Positions 34,291 to 43,257 of a DNA stretch of 64,000 nucleotides are shown here, piece by piece (the stretch's first letter is position 1; every line of letters starts with the position of its first letter). The stretch covers positions 1 to 64,000 of the forward strand of contig JAGXQZ010000050.1 in assembly GCA_018336015.1 (NCBI GenBank), given 5' to 3'. The notes beneath the pieces are model-generated. The model had not been told where the DNA came from. It did no database searches and saw only the letters and a program-made list of their open reading frames with translations. Made by a program: the position numbers and the translations under genes. Source of the stretch: Algoriphagus sp. (GTDB lineage Bacteria > Bacteroidota > Bacteroidia > Cytophagales > Cyclobacteriaceae).

Positions 34291-35403
34291 ATGGAACTCT
34301 TGGAGGAGCAAAAACCATCCGGAAATAAACACCTCCTGAGGTATGCCCAGGTTTTTTTGGCACTGTTGCTTTTCATTTTTGCAATAGATTTATTGACTGT
34401 GGCGATGGGCCGGATCAATAGCGGTGTTGCATTGGAAATCCTTCAGGCCACTAAAAATCCCTTCATCAGCCTTTTTATCGGATTACTAGTCACGGCTCTT
34501 ATTCAAAGTAGCTCGACAGTTACAGCCAGCGTGGTGGCTATTGTCGCCTCCGGCAATCTTACCTTGCAACAGGCCGTTCCCATCGTGTTGGGTGCCAATA
34601 TTGGGACAACACTCACTTCGACATTGGTATCTTTTTCCTATATCATGGACAAGAAGGCATTTCGGAGGGCTCTTTCAGCAGGAATTTCCCATGACATTTT
34701 CAATATCCTGTCTGTGGTTATTCTTTTCCCTATGGAAATTTACTTCGGGTTCCTTTCCGGTATTGCAGGCAAAATTGCTGGTTTATTTGCTTCTGATAAT
34801 TCCTTTGAAGGTCCAATTATCTACAATCGGATGTTTACCAGGACACTAACTGACTGGATCGTGGATCAGATCAATATCCCATTTGTGACCATGTTACTTT
34901 CTGTCTTTTTGGTGTTTTTTGCCATCAAGGTTCTTTCTACAGCGATGTACCGGTCTTTTGTCAAGGACTCTTTTGAAGATATCAATAAGGTGATTTTTCA
35001 GAAAACGGGCCTCTCTTTCTTCTATGGCATTTTCTTCACTGCTGCAGTCCAATCCAGTACAGTGACCACCTCACTGGTCGTCCCTCTGGTCGCAAATAAA
35101 AAAGTGACTCTTACCAAAGCTTTCCCCTTTATCATCGGAGCCAATATAGGAACCACTATCACAGCCGTCATCGCATCCATTTACAAAACGGAGGCGGCCA
35201 TCGCTTTGGCTATCGTACACATCCTATTCAATAGTTTGGGAGCTTTGATTTTTTTGCCTTTCCCTGAGGTGAGAAGAATCCCGGTCTGGATTGCCAATTA
35301 CATGGGAAAGACTTCTGTCCAAAATAGGATAGTGGGATTTGCTTATATCTTACTGACCTTTTTCATTATTCCATTCCTGCTGATTTACTTCAGCAGAGAC
35401 TAA
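34291..35403 (+). CDS. Na+/phosphate cotransporter (NptA/PNaS type)
   Basis: A 370-residue membrane protein with the inverted repeat of the Na/Pi cotransporter family. Each repeat carries the QSSS/GANIGTT signature: LIQSSSTVTASVVAI with IVLGANIGTTLTST near residue 70-110, and AAVQSSTVTTSLVV with FIIGANIGTTITA near 250-295. About eight to ten helices. The PhoU-like C-terminal domain present in some bacterial members is absent. Divergent from the PiT-like gene. Its last 4 bp overlap the convergent deoC stop. Confidence 0.9.
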   Translation: MELLEEQKPSGNKHLLRYAQVFLALLLFIFAIDLLTVAMGRINSGVALEILQATKNPFISLFIGLLVTALIQSSSTVTASVVAIVASGNLTLQQAVPIVLGANIGTTLTSTLVSFSYIMDKKAFRRALSAGISHDIFNILSVVILFPMEIYFGFLSGIAGKIAGLFASDNSFEGPIIYNRMFTRTLTDWIVDQINIPFVTMLLSVFLVFFAIKVLSTAMYRSFVKDSFEDINKVIFQKTGLSFFYGIFFTAAVQSSTVTTSLVVPLVANKKVTLTKAFPFIIGANIGTTITAVIASIYKTEAAIALAIVHILFNSLGALIFLPFPEVRRIPVWIANYMGKTSVQNRIVGFAYILLTFFIIPFLLIYFSRD

Positions 35404-36065
35404 AGATTGGCATTTCGCCAAGCCTCCATGAGTGCTTTTGCACTGCTGGTACCTATTCGGTCAGCACCTGCTTTGATCAAATCCAAGGCAAAATCAAGGG
35501 TTTTGATCCCTCCACTGGCTTTGATTCCAACTGCCGACGGAAGCACTTCCCGCATCCAGGCAATATCTTCCACTTTAGCGCCTGTAGGAGCATAACCCGT
35601 GGAAGTTTTCACATAATCAGCTCCTGCATCCTGACAAATCAGACAAGCCTCACGGATTTGGTCTGAGTTGAGATAGGCTGTTTCAATGATGACTTTGAGA
35701 ATTCGTTCTTCTTCGTGGCAAATTTTGGCGATTTGCGCGATCTCTATCTTTGGCCAGCTCATCCCCGAATGAAAAGCCGTCTGGGACCAAACCAAATCCA
35801 ATTCATCTGCTCCGTTTTTGATGGCCTCTTTGGTCTCTGCAACTTTGGTGGCTGTATCTTCAAAGCCAAAGGGAAACCCGATCACCGTGACCACTTGAAT
35901 ATCCTGGCCTTCAAGGTCTCTTTTTACTTTTTTTACCCAAAAAGGTGGTACACATATCCCAACAAACTGCTCCTCGATCGCATCTCTAACCAGCACATCC
36001 ACTTCCCTGTCAGTCATGGTAGGTTTCAATAGGGTGGATTCCAAAAATCGATTGAAATTATTCAT
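35400..36065 (-). CDS. deoC: Deoxyribose-phosphate aldolase
   Basis: A 221-residue class-I aldolase that splits 2-deoxyribose-5-phosphate in nucleoside catabolism. The Schiff-base lysine is in DYVKTSTGYAPTGA, and the second conserved lysine is in VGIKASGGIKT, with GADRIGTSSA at the phosphate site. Start chosen at ATG 36065 (MNNFNRFLESTLLKP), which overlaps the 3' end of the dehydrogenase upstream by 8 bp; a longer frame begins at 36101. No other deo genes are adjacent. Confidence 0.94.
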   Translation of the reverse strand: MNNFNRFLESTLLKPTMTDREVDVLVRDAIEEQFVGICVPPFWVKKVKRDLEGQDIQVVTVIGFPFGFEDTATKVAETKEAIKNGADELDLVWSQTAFHSGMSWPKIEIAQIAKICHEEERILKVIIETAYLNSDQIREACLICQDAGADYVKTSTGYAPTGAKVEDIAWMREVLPSAVGIKASGGIKTLDFALDLIKAGADRIGTSSAKALMEAWRNANL

Positions 36066-37284
36066 GGTTTTTTTGTTGGTCTTCTTCTGTAACGAAATCA
36101 CTTAAATACATGTATTCCAAGGTTAAATCTCCATCCCGAGCAATAGTCGCACGCTCAAGAATAGGTGAATTTTCTTCGAAAAGTGCAGGAATGACCCATT
36201 TCATCAATTGCTTTCCAAATTCCGCGCTGGACTCTCTGGGAAGTTCGCAAGGCAAATTATCGATGGCCATCACCGAGATACTGGTCTGCTTACCAAAAGC
36301 CGGCAACTCTGTCCCTGTCTCCCGATCTACATCGTAAATAGGTTCAAGAATGGTAGATGCCCGAAAGGTAGTAGGAATAGAACCACCCACATCACAGGTA
36401 ATGTCAGCAATCACGGAAATGGAAAAGTCGGGGGAATTAATATCCTCCAACTCAAAAAGCCTGGGAGCACCGGGATTCCAATAGGCTGCGGCAATGAGAA
36501 TTTCACCGGCCTCCGCAAATTTTAAAAAATGGCTTTCATACAATTCCGGGTTTGCATAAAACTCCTCTCTGTCAAATCCACCATCCGACTTTCGGCGATT
36601 AAAATCTCCCGAAGACAAGACCACAAATACAGGTTCCTCAAAATAGCTATGCAAAAACTCGTGCGCATCTACTCTGGCAATTCCGAGAATTTGAAGGATT
36701 TCCAGGGCTCCTTTGCCTACTCGTCCCTGTCCCGTCACCACGATCTTAACTGGTGGAAGTGTTACTTTTTTTAGCTCATCTTTCAAATCATCCAAATCTC
36801 TACACGCTGAGGCACGTCGTAAATCATAGAGCCCAGTCTTTTTTCCATAGGTCAAAAAAGCATTGTAAGCTCCTACGATTCCAGCCCATCGACCAAAGGC
36901 TACCACACGCTCACCCTGTTCATCCTTCAACACTTCGTAATCAATTAAGCGGATGTCTTTGCTGAGGACACTTTTGAGCAAAGCCCTGTTTTTGATCTGC
37001 TTTTTGATGGTATGGGAAAAGAAAAAATAGGTCTTGCCTGCTTTCAGTTGGTCTATCGGGACTTCCTTTACCCCAAAGAGGTAATCTGCCTGAGAAATAT
37101 CATCCACAACAGCTATCCCCTGAGCTCGGAATTCCTCATCTGAATAGCATCGGAAAGGGCTGGATTCCACCAAAAAAGTCAGTGCGGCACCATACTTTTC
37201 AGAAATCTCTTTGAGCTGCAAAGGTGTAAATGGTACCCGTGCATCAGGGGGTACTTTTCCCTCGCGGATTATTCCAATTTTCAT
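36058..37284 (-). CDS. Saccharopine/alanine dehydrogenase-like NAD(P) oxidoreductase
   Basis: A 408-residue enzyme. The N-terminal domain is of the alanine dehydrogenase/transhydrogenase (PNT) type (MKIGIIREGKVPPDARVPF), and the Rossmann motif is IVVTGQGRVGKGALEIL near residue 188. Catalytic-type His/Lys segments include FFFSHTIKKQ and the C-terminal SVMAIDNLPCELPRESS. The pattern is close to NAD+-dependent, lysine-forming saccharopine dehydrogenases (LYS1). Alanine dehydrogenase is less likely because the AlaDH glycine motif differs. Overlaps deoC; divergent from the membrane methyltransferase gene. Confidence 0.75.
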   Translation of the reverse strand: MKIGIIREGKVPPDARVPFTPLQLKEISEKYGAALTFLVESSPFRCYSDEEFRAQGIAVVDDISQADYLFGVKEVPIDQLKAGKTYFFFSHTIKKQIKNRALLKSVLSKDIRLIDYEVLKDEQGERVVAFGRWAGIVGAYNAFLTYGKKTGLYDLRRASACRDLDDLKDELKKVTLPPVKIVVTGQGRVGKGALEILQILGIARVDAHEFLHSYFEEPVFVVLSSGDFNRRKSDGGFDREEFYANPELYESHFLKFAEAGEILIAAAYWNPGAPRLFELEDINSPDFSISVIADITCDVGGSIPTTFRASTILEPIYDVDRETGTELPAFGKQTSISVMAIDNLPCELPRESSAEFGKQLMKWVIPALFEENSPILERATIARDGDLTLEYMYLSDFVTEEDQQKNHE

Positions 37285-37317
37285 AAAAATCTAAAGTCTT
37301 GGGTTTAGTTTTGGGTT

Positions 37318-37911
37318 ATGGCTAATCTCTTAATGATTCTCAGTTGGGTCTTATTCTATTCCCTACATACCGCGCTCGCCTCTGGCAAGTTAAAAAGATT
37401 TTTGGAGGCAAAATGGCCCCAAGAGATGAAATGGTATAGATTATTCTACACCTTATTTTCTGTCGTATTTTTCCTAGGAATCCTGATTCAAGCTCTTTTT
37501 TTACCTAATCAACCATTCATTGAAGGCAGTCCCTATTTGAGCTATGCAGGTTATATGCTGGCGACTTTGGGGGTTGTGTTGGCCTCTCGCTCCTTTAAAG
37601 AAATCTCGTTTTCTTCCTTTTTTGGACTTTCCGGCAAAGGCCCTGATGCCTCCGAGAAATTGATCATCCGTGGTATTTATTCCTTGGTGAGGCATCCACT
37701 TTACCTGGGCATGGTTCTCATTTTTGTAGGATATTGCTTAGTGTCAGGTTCAGTAGGTTCATTGATTCATTTGAGTTGTCTGGCAGTTTATCTCCCTTTT
37801 GGGATTTATTTTGAGGAAAAGAATCTTTTGAGAAAATACGGTTCCGCCTACTTAGATTATCAAAAAAGTGTACCCCCATTTTTTCCTATAAAACTAAAAA
37901 AAGGGCACTAG
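37318..37911 (+). CDS. Membrane methyltransferase, ICMT/PEMT-like
   Basis: A 197-residue protein with about five membrane helices. The RGIYSLVRHPLYLGMVL motif near residue 120 is the SAM-binding signature of isoprenylcysteine carboxyl and phospholipid methyltransferases, and the C-terminal EEKNLLRKYGSAYLDY matches the same group (E-E-L-x-x-x-Y). The acceptor could be a lipid, a quinone or a small thiol; it cannot be told. Stop codon is inside a hairpin shared with the convergent FKBP gene. Confidence 0.8.
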   Translation: MANLLMILSWVLFYSLHTALASGKLKRFLEAKWPQEMKWYRLFYTLFSVVFFLGILIQALFLPNQPFIEGSPYLSYAGYMLATLGVVLASRSFKEISFSSFFGLSGKGPDASEKLIIRGIYSLVRHPLYLGMVLIFVGYCLVSGSVGSLIHLSCLAVYLPFGIYFEEKNLLRKYGSAYLDYQKSVPPFFPIKLKKGH

Positions 37912-37920
37912 GCCCTTTGA
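37897..37920. terminator. Bidirectional terminator at the FKBP cluster end
   Basis: AAAGGGC (37900-37906) pairs with GCCCTTT (37912-37918), loop ACTAG. On the minus strand it is followed by a T-run (A-run 37894-37902 on plus), so it suits the FKBP genes best. Confidence 0.7.
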
Positions 37921-38472
37921 TTAGTCGATTCCCAAGAAATCCACTTGGAATACCAAAACGGAATTTGGCGGAATTTTATCATTGTTATTTTGGCTTCTAT
38001 AGCCCTCAGGAGAAGGAATAATCAATACTGCCTTAGATGCAGGTCTTAACCTTCTAAATCCAAGATCCCAACCATTGATCACTCCTCCAGCTCCCAAAAG
38101 GAAACTGAAAGGTTTATAAACCCTTCCTTCCACCCAGATATTATTCGCTCTTGCTACACTTTCTATGGAGGTATCGAAGACCGTTCCTAGCTCCATTAGT
38201 TTACCAGTATAGTCAGTATATACTACCGTGTTGGAAGTTGGGCGAGATCCTACCCCTTCTTTTTGAACAATGACCACCACTCCGCTCGGGTCATGTATTC
38301 GATAGAGACTGTCTATTTTAGCAGTATCCAAATAGCCTGCAATTTTTTTACGATCAATCTCCAGGTTTCCAGCGGCATCATAGACTGGGCCACGATCAAA
38401 AGGATTTGTCGTCTCACAGGACATTAGCGTCATGAAAAAGAGAACTGCGAGAGGAAGTAAATTGCGCATCAT
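37921..38472 (-). CDS. FKBP-type peptidyl-prolyl isomerase lipoprotein 1
   Basis: A 183-residue predicted lipoprotein, signal ending in FMTLMSC. The FKBP domain covers about 70-183. Ligand-pocket residues of FKBP12 are kept: Phe-Asp in VFDTS, Val-Ile-x-x-Trp in VINGWDLG, Tyr in GYRSQ. An insertion between VFDTS and the next strand (about 20 residues with RANNI) is shared with its two neighbours. It overlaps the next FKBP gene by 4 bp. Likely a periplasmic or outer-membrane protein-folding factor. In Flavobacterium a lipoprotein of this group (GldI) is needed for gliding. Confidence 0.85.
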   Translation of the reverse strand: MMRNLLPLAVLFFMTLMSCETTNPFDRGPVYDAAGNLEIDRKKIAGYLDTAKIDSLYRIHDPSGVVVIVQKEGVGSRPTSNTVVYTDYTGKLMELGTVFDTSIESVARANNIWVEGRVYKPFSFLLGAGGVINGWDLGFRRLRPASKAVLIIPSPEGYRSQNNNDKIPPNSVLVFQVDFLGID

Positions 38473-39029
38473 GGATTGGAGTTTGGTCCCTTTTTGACAT
38501 CAATAAGGTCAAGTTCAAAGATCAAAGGAGAATTGGCCGGGATGGTACCATTTGCCTGAGACCCATATCCCAGTCTGGAAGGGAAAATAACTGTTGCTTT
38601 TTCACCGGGATGCATCATCGAGATGGCAAATTCAAACCCAGTGATGGTGAATCCAAGGCCTACCGGAAATTTGAGCGGCTGGTAATTTCTTGTGGAAACG
38701 AAAATCCCGTTGTCTTTAGCCACTTGCTCAATGGAAGAATCGAAAACCCTTTTATCGAGTGTCCTTCCGGTATAATTGACCCGTACGGTATCTCCTCTTA
38801 GGAGCGCATTGCGCTCGGGCTTGGCAGATACTTGCCAGAACATATAAAATCCTTCTATCGGCTCGGAATATTGCTTCACACTGGTGATCGGATTTGCCTG
38901 AAGATACTTTTCAATGGCTTCTTTATCTCTTTCCAAGATGACTTCCTGTGTCTGATCAGGGTCTATGCAAGAAACAACTGAGATTGCTCCGACCAGAAGT
39001 AGGAAAAAAGCGAATAATCTGGAGTTCAT
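38469..39029 (-). CDS. FKBP-type peptidyl-prolyl isomerase lipoprotein 2
   Basis: A 186-residue predicted lipoprotein, signal ending in ISVVSC. FKBP fold over about 75-180. VFDSS and the Tyr in GYGSQ are kept, but the pocket Trp is replaced by Phe (ITGFEFAI), which may alter or lower isomerase activity. The same insertion as in its neighbours (KDNGI) is present. Between the 183- and 308-residue paralogues, it looks like a tandem duplication. 4-bp overlap with the following gene, so co-translated. Confidence 0.85.
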   Translation of the reverse strand: MNSRLFAFFLLLVGAISVVSCIDPDQTQEVILERDKEAIEKYLQANPITSVKQYSEPIEGFYMFWQVSAKPERNALLRGDTVRVNYTGRTLDKRVFDSSIEQVAKDNGIFVSTRNYQPLKFPVGLGFTITGFEFAISMMHPGEKATVIFPSRLGYGSQANGTIPANSPLIFELDLIDVKKGPNSNP

Positions 39030-39064
39030 ATGTTCTGGTTTAGTTTATTGAATGTATTTCAGAT

Positions 39065-39991
39065 TTATTTCTGAACGTCAGTAACCTCTACGTCAAACAC
39101 CAAAATGGAGTTGGCAGGAATCAAGGCTCCGGCACCATTTTCTCCATAAGCAAGTGGTGAAGGAATGATGAATTTAGCCTTAGACCCTTTTTTAAGAAGC
39201 AAAAGCCCTTCGTCCCATCCTGGGATTACTTGACCCATTCCGACATTCACGGGAAGTGGCTCATAAGGGCGCTCTTCACTGAACATGTTATTTGCCTTGG
39301 CAATCTCAGGGAAAGACGTGTCAAACAGCGTTCCGTCCAAGAGGTATCCCGCATAATTGACATACATAGTCGTACCCGGTGTAGTAGCCTCACCTGTTCC
39401 TTCTTTTTCGATCACGTAGTAAAGGCCATTGGAAGTTTTTTGAGCAGTAAGACCCTTCTCAGCCACATAAGCATCGATGGTCTTGGCTTCTTCCACTAAC
39501 AGAGCCTTGGCTCTTTCAGCGCTTTTTTCTTGCTCTTTTTTCATCACCTCCTCGTAAAAGGCCTGCATCTCTGCTTCTGTTTTGACTGCATAAGCACCCA
39601 ATTTCACTTTGATGACATCATCTTCTTTGATAGGAGCCGGCTGATTTCCGCTGAATACAATTTTTGCCGGAGCTTCAAAAGTGATTGAATCACCAATTCT
39701 TAGACTAAGGAAAATTTCATCCATCCCGTTTTGAGCGGTGATGGAATCATTGGCCATCAGGTAGCCTGGGAATGGCTGGGTAAGTGTGCTGTAGATTACA
39801 GAATCTGAAGCAGTGGAAATTTCCAAGTTGTAAAGCAGAAAGTCGCCGTTGGTCGCCTTTTCAGAACCTTCTTTTACATAAGTGTATTCGATTGCGTCTT
39901 TTTCTGTCACTTTGGTTTTCTGACAAGAAGACATGGTACTTGCACCGGTAAGAAGTGCAAAGAGCGCCACTAGGCTTTTGTAATTTTTCAT
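39065..39991 (-). CDS. FKBP-type lipoprotein 3, with extra N-terminal domain
   Basis: A 308-residue predicted lipoprotein, signal ending in TMSSC. The C-terminal FKBP domain has the full pocket: LFDTS, VIPGWDEG and AYGENG. The N-terminal half (about residues 25-145, with GDFLLYNLE, LRIGDSITFEAPA and VIKVKLGAY) resembles a degenerate FKBP, followed by a charged helix rich in Glu/Lys/Ala that may be a linker or dimer helix. Start ATG 39991 was chosen for the signal peptide. First of the three FKBP genes after the nrnA-like gene. Confidence 0.85.
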   Translation of the reverse strand: MKNYKSLVALFALLTGASTMSSCQKTKVTEKDAIEYTYVKEGSEKATNGDFLLYNLEISTASDSVIYSTLTQPFPGYLMANDSITAQNGMDEIFLSLRIGDSITFEAPAKIVFSGNQPAPIKEDDVIKVKLGAYAVKTEAEMQAFYEEVMKKEQEKSAERAKALLVEEAKTIDAYVAEKGLTAQKTSNGLYYVIEKEGTGEATTPGTTMYVNYAGYLLDGTLFDTSFPEIAKANNMFSEERPYEPLPVNVGMGQVIPGWDEGLLLLKKGSKAKFIIPSPLAYGENGAGALIPANSILVFDVEVTDVQK

Positions 39992-40031
39992 AAAGGAGTA
40001 AGTGTATTTCAATTTTGGTTTCTCAAGGGAT

Positions 40032-41066
40032 TTAATCTGCCACGACAGGGTCTGAGTGAAATAGCTCCACTTGGCACTGTTCGACCAATGATTCAAAACG
40101 CTCGACTGTTTCTTTTAGCGTTTGAGCAGATTTTCCTCCGGCAGCATTTTTATGTCCTCCTCCGTTGAAGTGAGACGCAGCAAATTTATTGACTGCTACA
40201 TCGCTGCTGGATCGGAAGGAGATTTTAATTCCATCTTCTCGCTCTGAAAACAAGGCCGCAAGCTTGATCCCATCCAAAGATAGGGCATAATTCACCAAAC
40301 CTTCGGTGTCGCCGGTTTGGCTTTGATATTTTTTAAGATCTTTTTTACTGATGACAAAGTACGCTGTGTGAAGATCTTCCCTGACCACTAGCCGTCTGGT
40401 GATAGCAAATCCTATAAACTTCAGCCTGTTTACTGAATTGGAATCATAGATGAGGTTGGCGATTTGGGATGAATCGGCTCCTTTGTCCAGTAATTCGGCA
40501 ACCACCAAATGGACATTTTTTGTGGTGTTTGGATGCCTAAAGCCACCTGTATCGGTCATAATCCCTGCGTAAAGACACTCTGCGATGTCTTTATCAATGA
40601 GCGATTCATCGCCTAATTCGACAATGAGTTCATATACTAACTCGCAGGTCGCGGCGGCTTTGGTACTCCAGTATCTGAAATGTGCAAAGTCTTCAGGGTC
40701 TTGATGATGATCGATATTGACCACAAAGGCTTTTGACTTCCGGATCAATTCCCCCAATTCGTTTACCCGATTTAATACCGAAAAGTCAAGGCAAAAGATC
40801 ATATCCGCTTCCTCCAGTCTGGATTGTGCTTGAGCCTTTTCCGAAGGTTTGGAAAAATCCAAGACCTCATCGTTGCCTTTCATCCAAGTCAAAAAATAGG
40901 GATAATCTGTAGGGGTAACTACTGTCACCTTATGGCCTTTCTTAATCAGGTAATTGGCAAGCCCCAGAGAAGAACCCAACGCGTCCGCATCCGGCTTCAC
41001 GTGGGTGGTAATGAAAATATTCTTGGGGGAGGAAAGTTCTTTTTTAAACGTAGCTAAAGCTTCCAT
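40032..41066 (-). CDS. nrnA: DHH-family phosphoesterase, NrnA-like
   Basis: A 344-residue DHH/DHHA1 phosphodiesterase. The metal-binding motifs are THVKPDADALGSS, the Asp in IFCLDF, and the DHH in VNIDHHQDPE; the DHHA1 substrate motif GGGHKNAAGG lies near the C-terminus. Members degrade oligoribonucleotides and 3'-phosphoadenosine-5'-phosphate (pAp). Length and motif order match NrnA. Followed at 40 bp by the FKBP trio; divergent from ndk. Confidence 0.9.
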   Translation of the reverse strand: MEALATFKKELSSPKNIFITTHVKPDADALGSSLGLANYLIKKGHKVTVVTPTDYPYFLTWMKGNDEVLDFSKPSEKAQAQSRLEEADMIFCLDFSVLNRVNELGELIRKSKAFVVNIDHHQDPEDFAHFRYWSTKAAATCELVYELIVELGDESLIDKDIAECLYAGIMTDTGGFRHPNTTKNVHLVVAELLDKGADSSQIANLIYDSNSVNRLKFIGFAITRRLVVREDLHTAYFVISKKDLKKYQSQTGDTEGLVNYALSLDGIKLAALFSEREDGIKISFRSSSDVAVNKFAASHFNGGGHKNAAGGKSAQTLKETVERFESLVEQCQVELFHSDPVVAD

Positions 41067-41211
41067 TAGATCAAATCAGCGGCACATCTGGCTCCAGTAG
41101 GGTGCAAATGTCAGGAAATTTTCCAGAATTCCCAAAGTATCAAGATTCCTGATAATGAAGCATCTAGCGGATATTTCTGGAGGGCATAGGAGATACTAAA
41201 ACGAAAACTCC

Positions 41212-41219
41212 TATTTTTG
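41212..41219 (+). promoter_or_regulatory. Putative -7 element of ndk
   Basis: TATTTTTG followed by C, an exact match and identical to the one before yebC, 33 bp before the ndk start. I find no clear -33 element. Confidence 0.45.
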
Positions 41220-41252
41220 CGCCCGAAATAAACCAATGCAAATCCCAAACCC

Positions 41253-41675
41253 ATGGCAGGAAACAGAACATTCACCATGATCAAGCCGGATGCTTTTGAA
41301 GCCGGAAACTCAGGCGCAATCCTGAAAATGATCGAAGAAGCAGGCTTTAAAATCGTGGCCATGAAAGCTACCCGATTGACTCAAGAACTGGCAGGAAAGT
41401 TTTACGCGGTGCACAGCGAAAGACCATTTTACGCTGACCTATGCAAGTACATGTCCTCTGGACCTATTGTAGCTGCTATCTTGGAAAAGGATAATGCCGT
41501 AGAAGATTTCCGTACGCTTATCGGTGCTACCAATCCGGCAAATGCTGCGGAAGGAACCATCAGAAAAATCTTCGCAAAATCCATCGAAGCCAACGCGGTA
41601 CACGGATCCGACTCTGACGAAAATGCCGCTATCGAAGGCAGCTTCTTCTTCAACCAATACGAGCGCGTGATCTGA
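41253..41675 (+). CDS. ndk: Nucleoside diphosphate kinase
   Basis: A 140-residue enzyme that transfers phosphate among NTPs and NDPs. The phosphohistidine is in [12 protein letters not shown], the N-terminal strand is [14 protein letters not shown], and [17 protein letters not shown] forms the nucleotide site. Standard length. Single gene with its own -7 element and terminator, divergent from the nrnA/FKBP unit. Confidence 0.97.
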   Translation: MAGNRTFTMIKPDAFEAGNSGAILKMIEEAGFKIVAMKATRLTQELAGKFYAVHSERPFYADLCKYMSSGPIVAAILEKDNAVEDFRTLIGATNPANAAEGTIRKIFAKSIEANAVHGSDSDENAAIEGSFFFNQYERVI

Positions 41676-41692
41676 TCTAGGTACTAAAACAA

Positions 41693-41730
41693 AAAAAAGC
41701 CATCCAGAAGCAGTTTTGGATGGCTTTTTT
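41693..41730 (+). terminator. Strong terminator of ndk
   Basis: GCCATCCA (41699-41706) pairs with TGGATGGC (41717-41724), flanked by an A-run before and a T6 after, giving up to 14 paired bases. Loop 10 bases. Confidence 0.85.
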
Positions 41731-41738
41731 AGTCTAGA

Positions 41739-41784
41739 GATCAGTGTTCAATGATCAGTAAACAGTCTCTGATCACTGAGACTG
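41739..41784. repeat. Short GATCAGT repeat patch
   Basis: GATCAGT occurs at 41739 and 41753, and the inverted form GATCACT at 41771 lies inside an inverted repeat CAGTCTC/GAGACTG (41763-41769/41778-41784). It sits between the ndk terminator and the crtD 3' end. Confidence 0.4.
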
Positions 41785-41793
41785 ACCACTTCA

Positions 41794-43257
41794 CTACTTT
41801 TCAACAAACTCCGTCATAATCTTTGCCGATAACAAAGACAGCGGAATGCCTCCCCCGGGGTGCACACTGCCTCCGCAGAAGTACAGGTTTTTGATATCGG
41901 AGGAATAGTTGGCGTGGCGGAGAAATGCTGCAAAACGATTGTTGCTACTATTACCGTAGAGTGCCCCTTGAGCTGAGGAGGTTTTGGATTCAATGGAACG
42001 CGGCTCAAGGATTTCCTCCACTTCGATCAAAGGTTCCAGATCGGTCTTAAGGATTCGGTTGACCTTGGCAATGATGTTTTTTCTTGCTTCCTCGATAAGC
42101 TGATCCCAATCCTGACCCTGATTGTTGGGCACATTGATCATGGTAAACCAATTCATACATCCCGCTGGTGCATCATCCTCCTTGTACACCGAGGTGATAT
42201 TGATATAGACTGTAGGGTCCTGGTAGATACTTCCCTTTTTGAAAATATGCTCAAACTCGGTTTTGTAATCGTCCGAAAAGAGAATGTTATGAAGATCCAA
42301 CTCAGGAAACACTTTTTTGATCCCCCAATAGAAAATCAGAGCCGAACTGGACTTGGGCTGCTCGAGCAGCTTTTTGGGCTGCTTTTGTTTTTTCAGGATG
42401 GTCTTGTAGGCGTTAACCATGTCCATGTTATTGATCACCACATCTCCGGTAACACGCTCCCCTTTCACCCGGAGGCCAATAGCTTTCCCATTTTCCACCA
42501 AGATTTCCTCCACGGGAGCATTGAAGTGGTAGTTCACACCCAGTGAAAGCGCCAAGCGATAGAGGCTGAGAGTGATGTCGTGCATGCCCTTTTTGGGAAA
42601 AAAGGCACCGATATTAAACTCCAGGTGAGGAATGATATTCAGCGTGGCGGGAGTCTGGAAGGGGTCCGAGCCGTTGTAAGTTGCATACCTGTTAAAAAGT
42701 TGCACCAGTTTAGGCTGCGCAAAAAGCTCCTCATTTGCCTTGTTCATGGTAGAGAAGATGCCTAGCTTTCCCATCTTCAGATAGGACTTCAGGGCCTGTG
42801 GACCTATCCAAGTTCCCAACTGATGCAGGGAGCGATGCATAAACAGGGGCGCCAGATGATCATAGATAAATGCCGAACGCTTCAATGCCTGTCGGATATT
42901 CACTGCCGGTTCGCCCAATTGGGTCTCCACCTCTTCGGCAAAGCGATTCGGATCAGCCCACGCCTTGATGGTACTTCCATCTTCCCAGAAATAATGGCAG
43001 GCCACGTCCAGCTTCTGGTACTCAAAGTGCTCCTTAGGGTCTTTTCCTGCCAGTCTAAACAGCTCCTCCACCTGATCAGGCAGCGTAAAAAGGGAGGGTC
43101 CGGCATCAAATCGGTAGCCTTGAATCTCGATCTCCGAGAGCTTTCCTCCCGGGTAGGCATTGGCCTCGAAGACCTCGACCCGATAACCCTTCAGGGCCAT
43201 TCTGATAGATGCGGCTATTCCGGCTATTCCGGAACCCACAATCAAAGCTGTTTTCAT
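41794..43257 (-). CDS. crtD: Carotenoid desaturase, CrtD/CrtI family
   Basis: A 487-residue FAD-dependent desaturase. The FAD motif is ALIVGSGIAGIAASIRMA, followed by GYRVEVFEANAYPGGKLSE and YRFDAGPSLFTLPDQ. The C-terminal CGGSVHPGGGIPLSLLSA closes the FAD site. The N-terminal stretch, RFDAGPSLFTLP and KLDVACHYFWEDG, agrees with 1-hydroxycarotenoid 3,4-desaturases (CrtD) of Bacteroidota better than with phytoene desaturase CrtI, but I could not compare it formally. No other carotenoid gene is near. I used ATG 43257 (MKTALIVG), not 43281. Confidence 0.75.
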   Translation of the reverse strand: MKTALIVGSGIAGIAASIRMALKGYRVEVFEANAYPGGKLSEIEIQGYRFDAGPSLFTLPDQVEELFRLAGKDPKEHFEYQKLDVACHYFWEDGSTIKAWADPNRFAEEVETQLGEPAVNIRQALKRSAFIYDHLAPLFMHRSLHQLGTWIGPQALKSYLKMGKLGIFSTMNKANEELFAQPKLVQLFNRYATYNGSDPFQTPATLNIIPHLEFNIGAFFPKKGMHDITLSLYRLALSLGVNYHFNAPVEEILVENGKAIGLRVKGERVTGDVVINNMDMVNAYKTILKKQKQPKKLLEQPKSSSALIFYWGIKKVFPELDLHNILFSDDYKTEFEHIFKKGSIYQDPTVYINITSVYKEDDAPAGCMNWFTMINVPNNQGQDWDQLIEEARKNIIAKVNRILKTDLEPLIEVEEILEPRSIESKTSSAQGALYGNSSNNRFAAFLRHANYSSDIKNLYFCGGSVHPGGGIPLSLLSAKIMTEFVEK

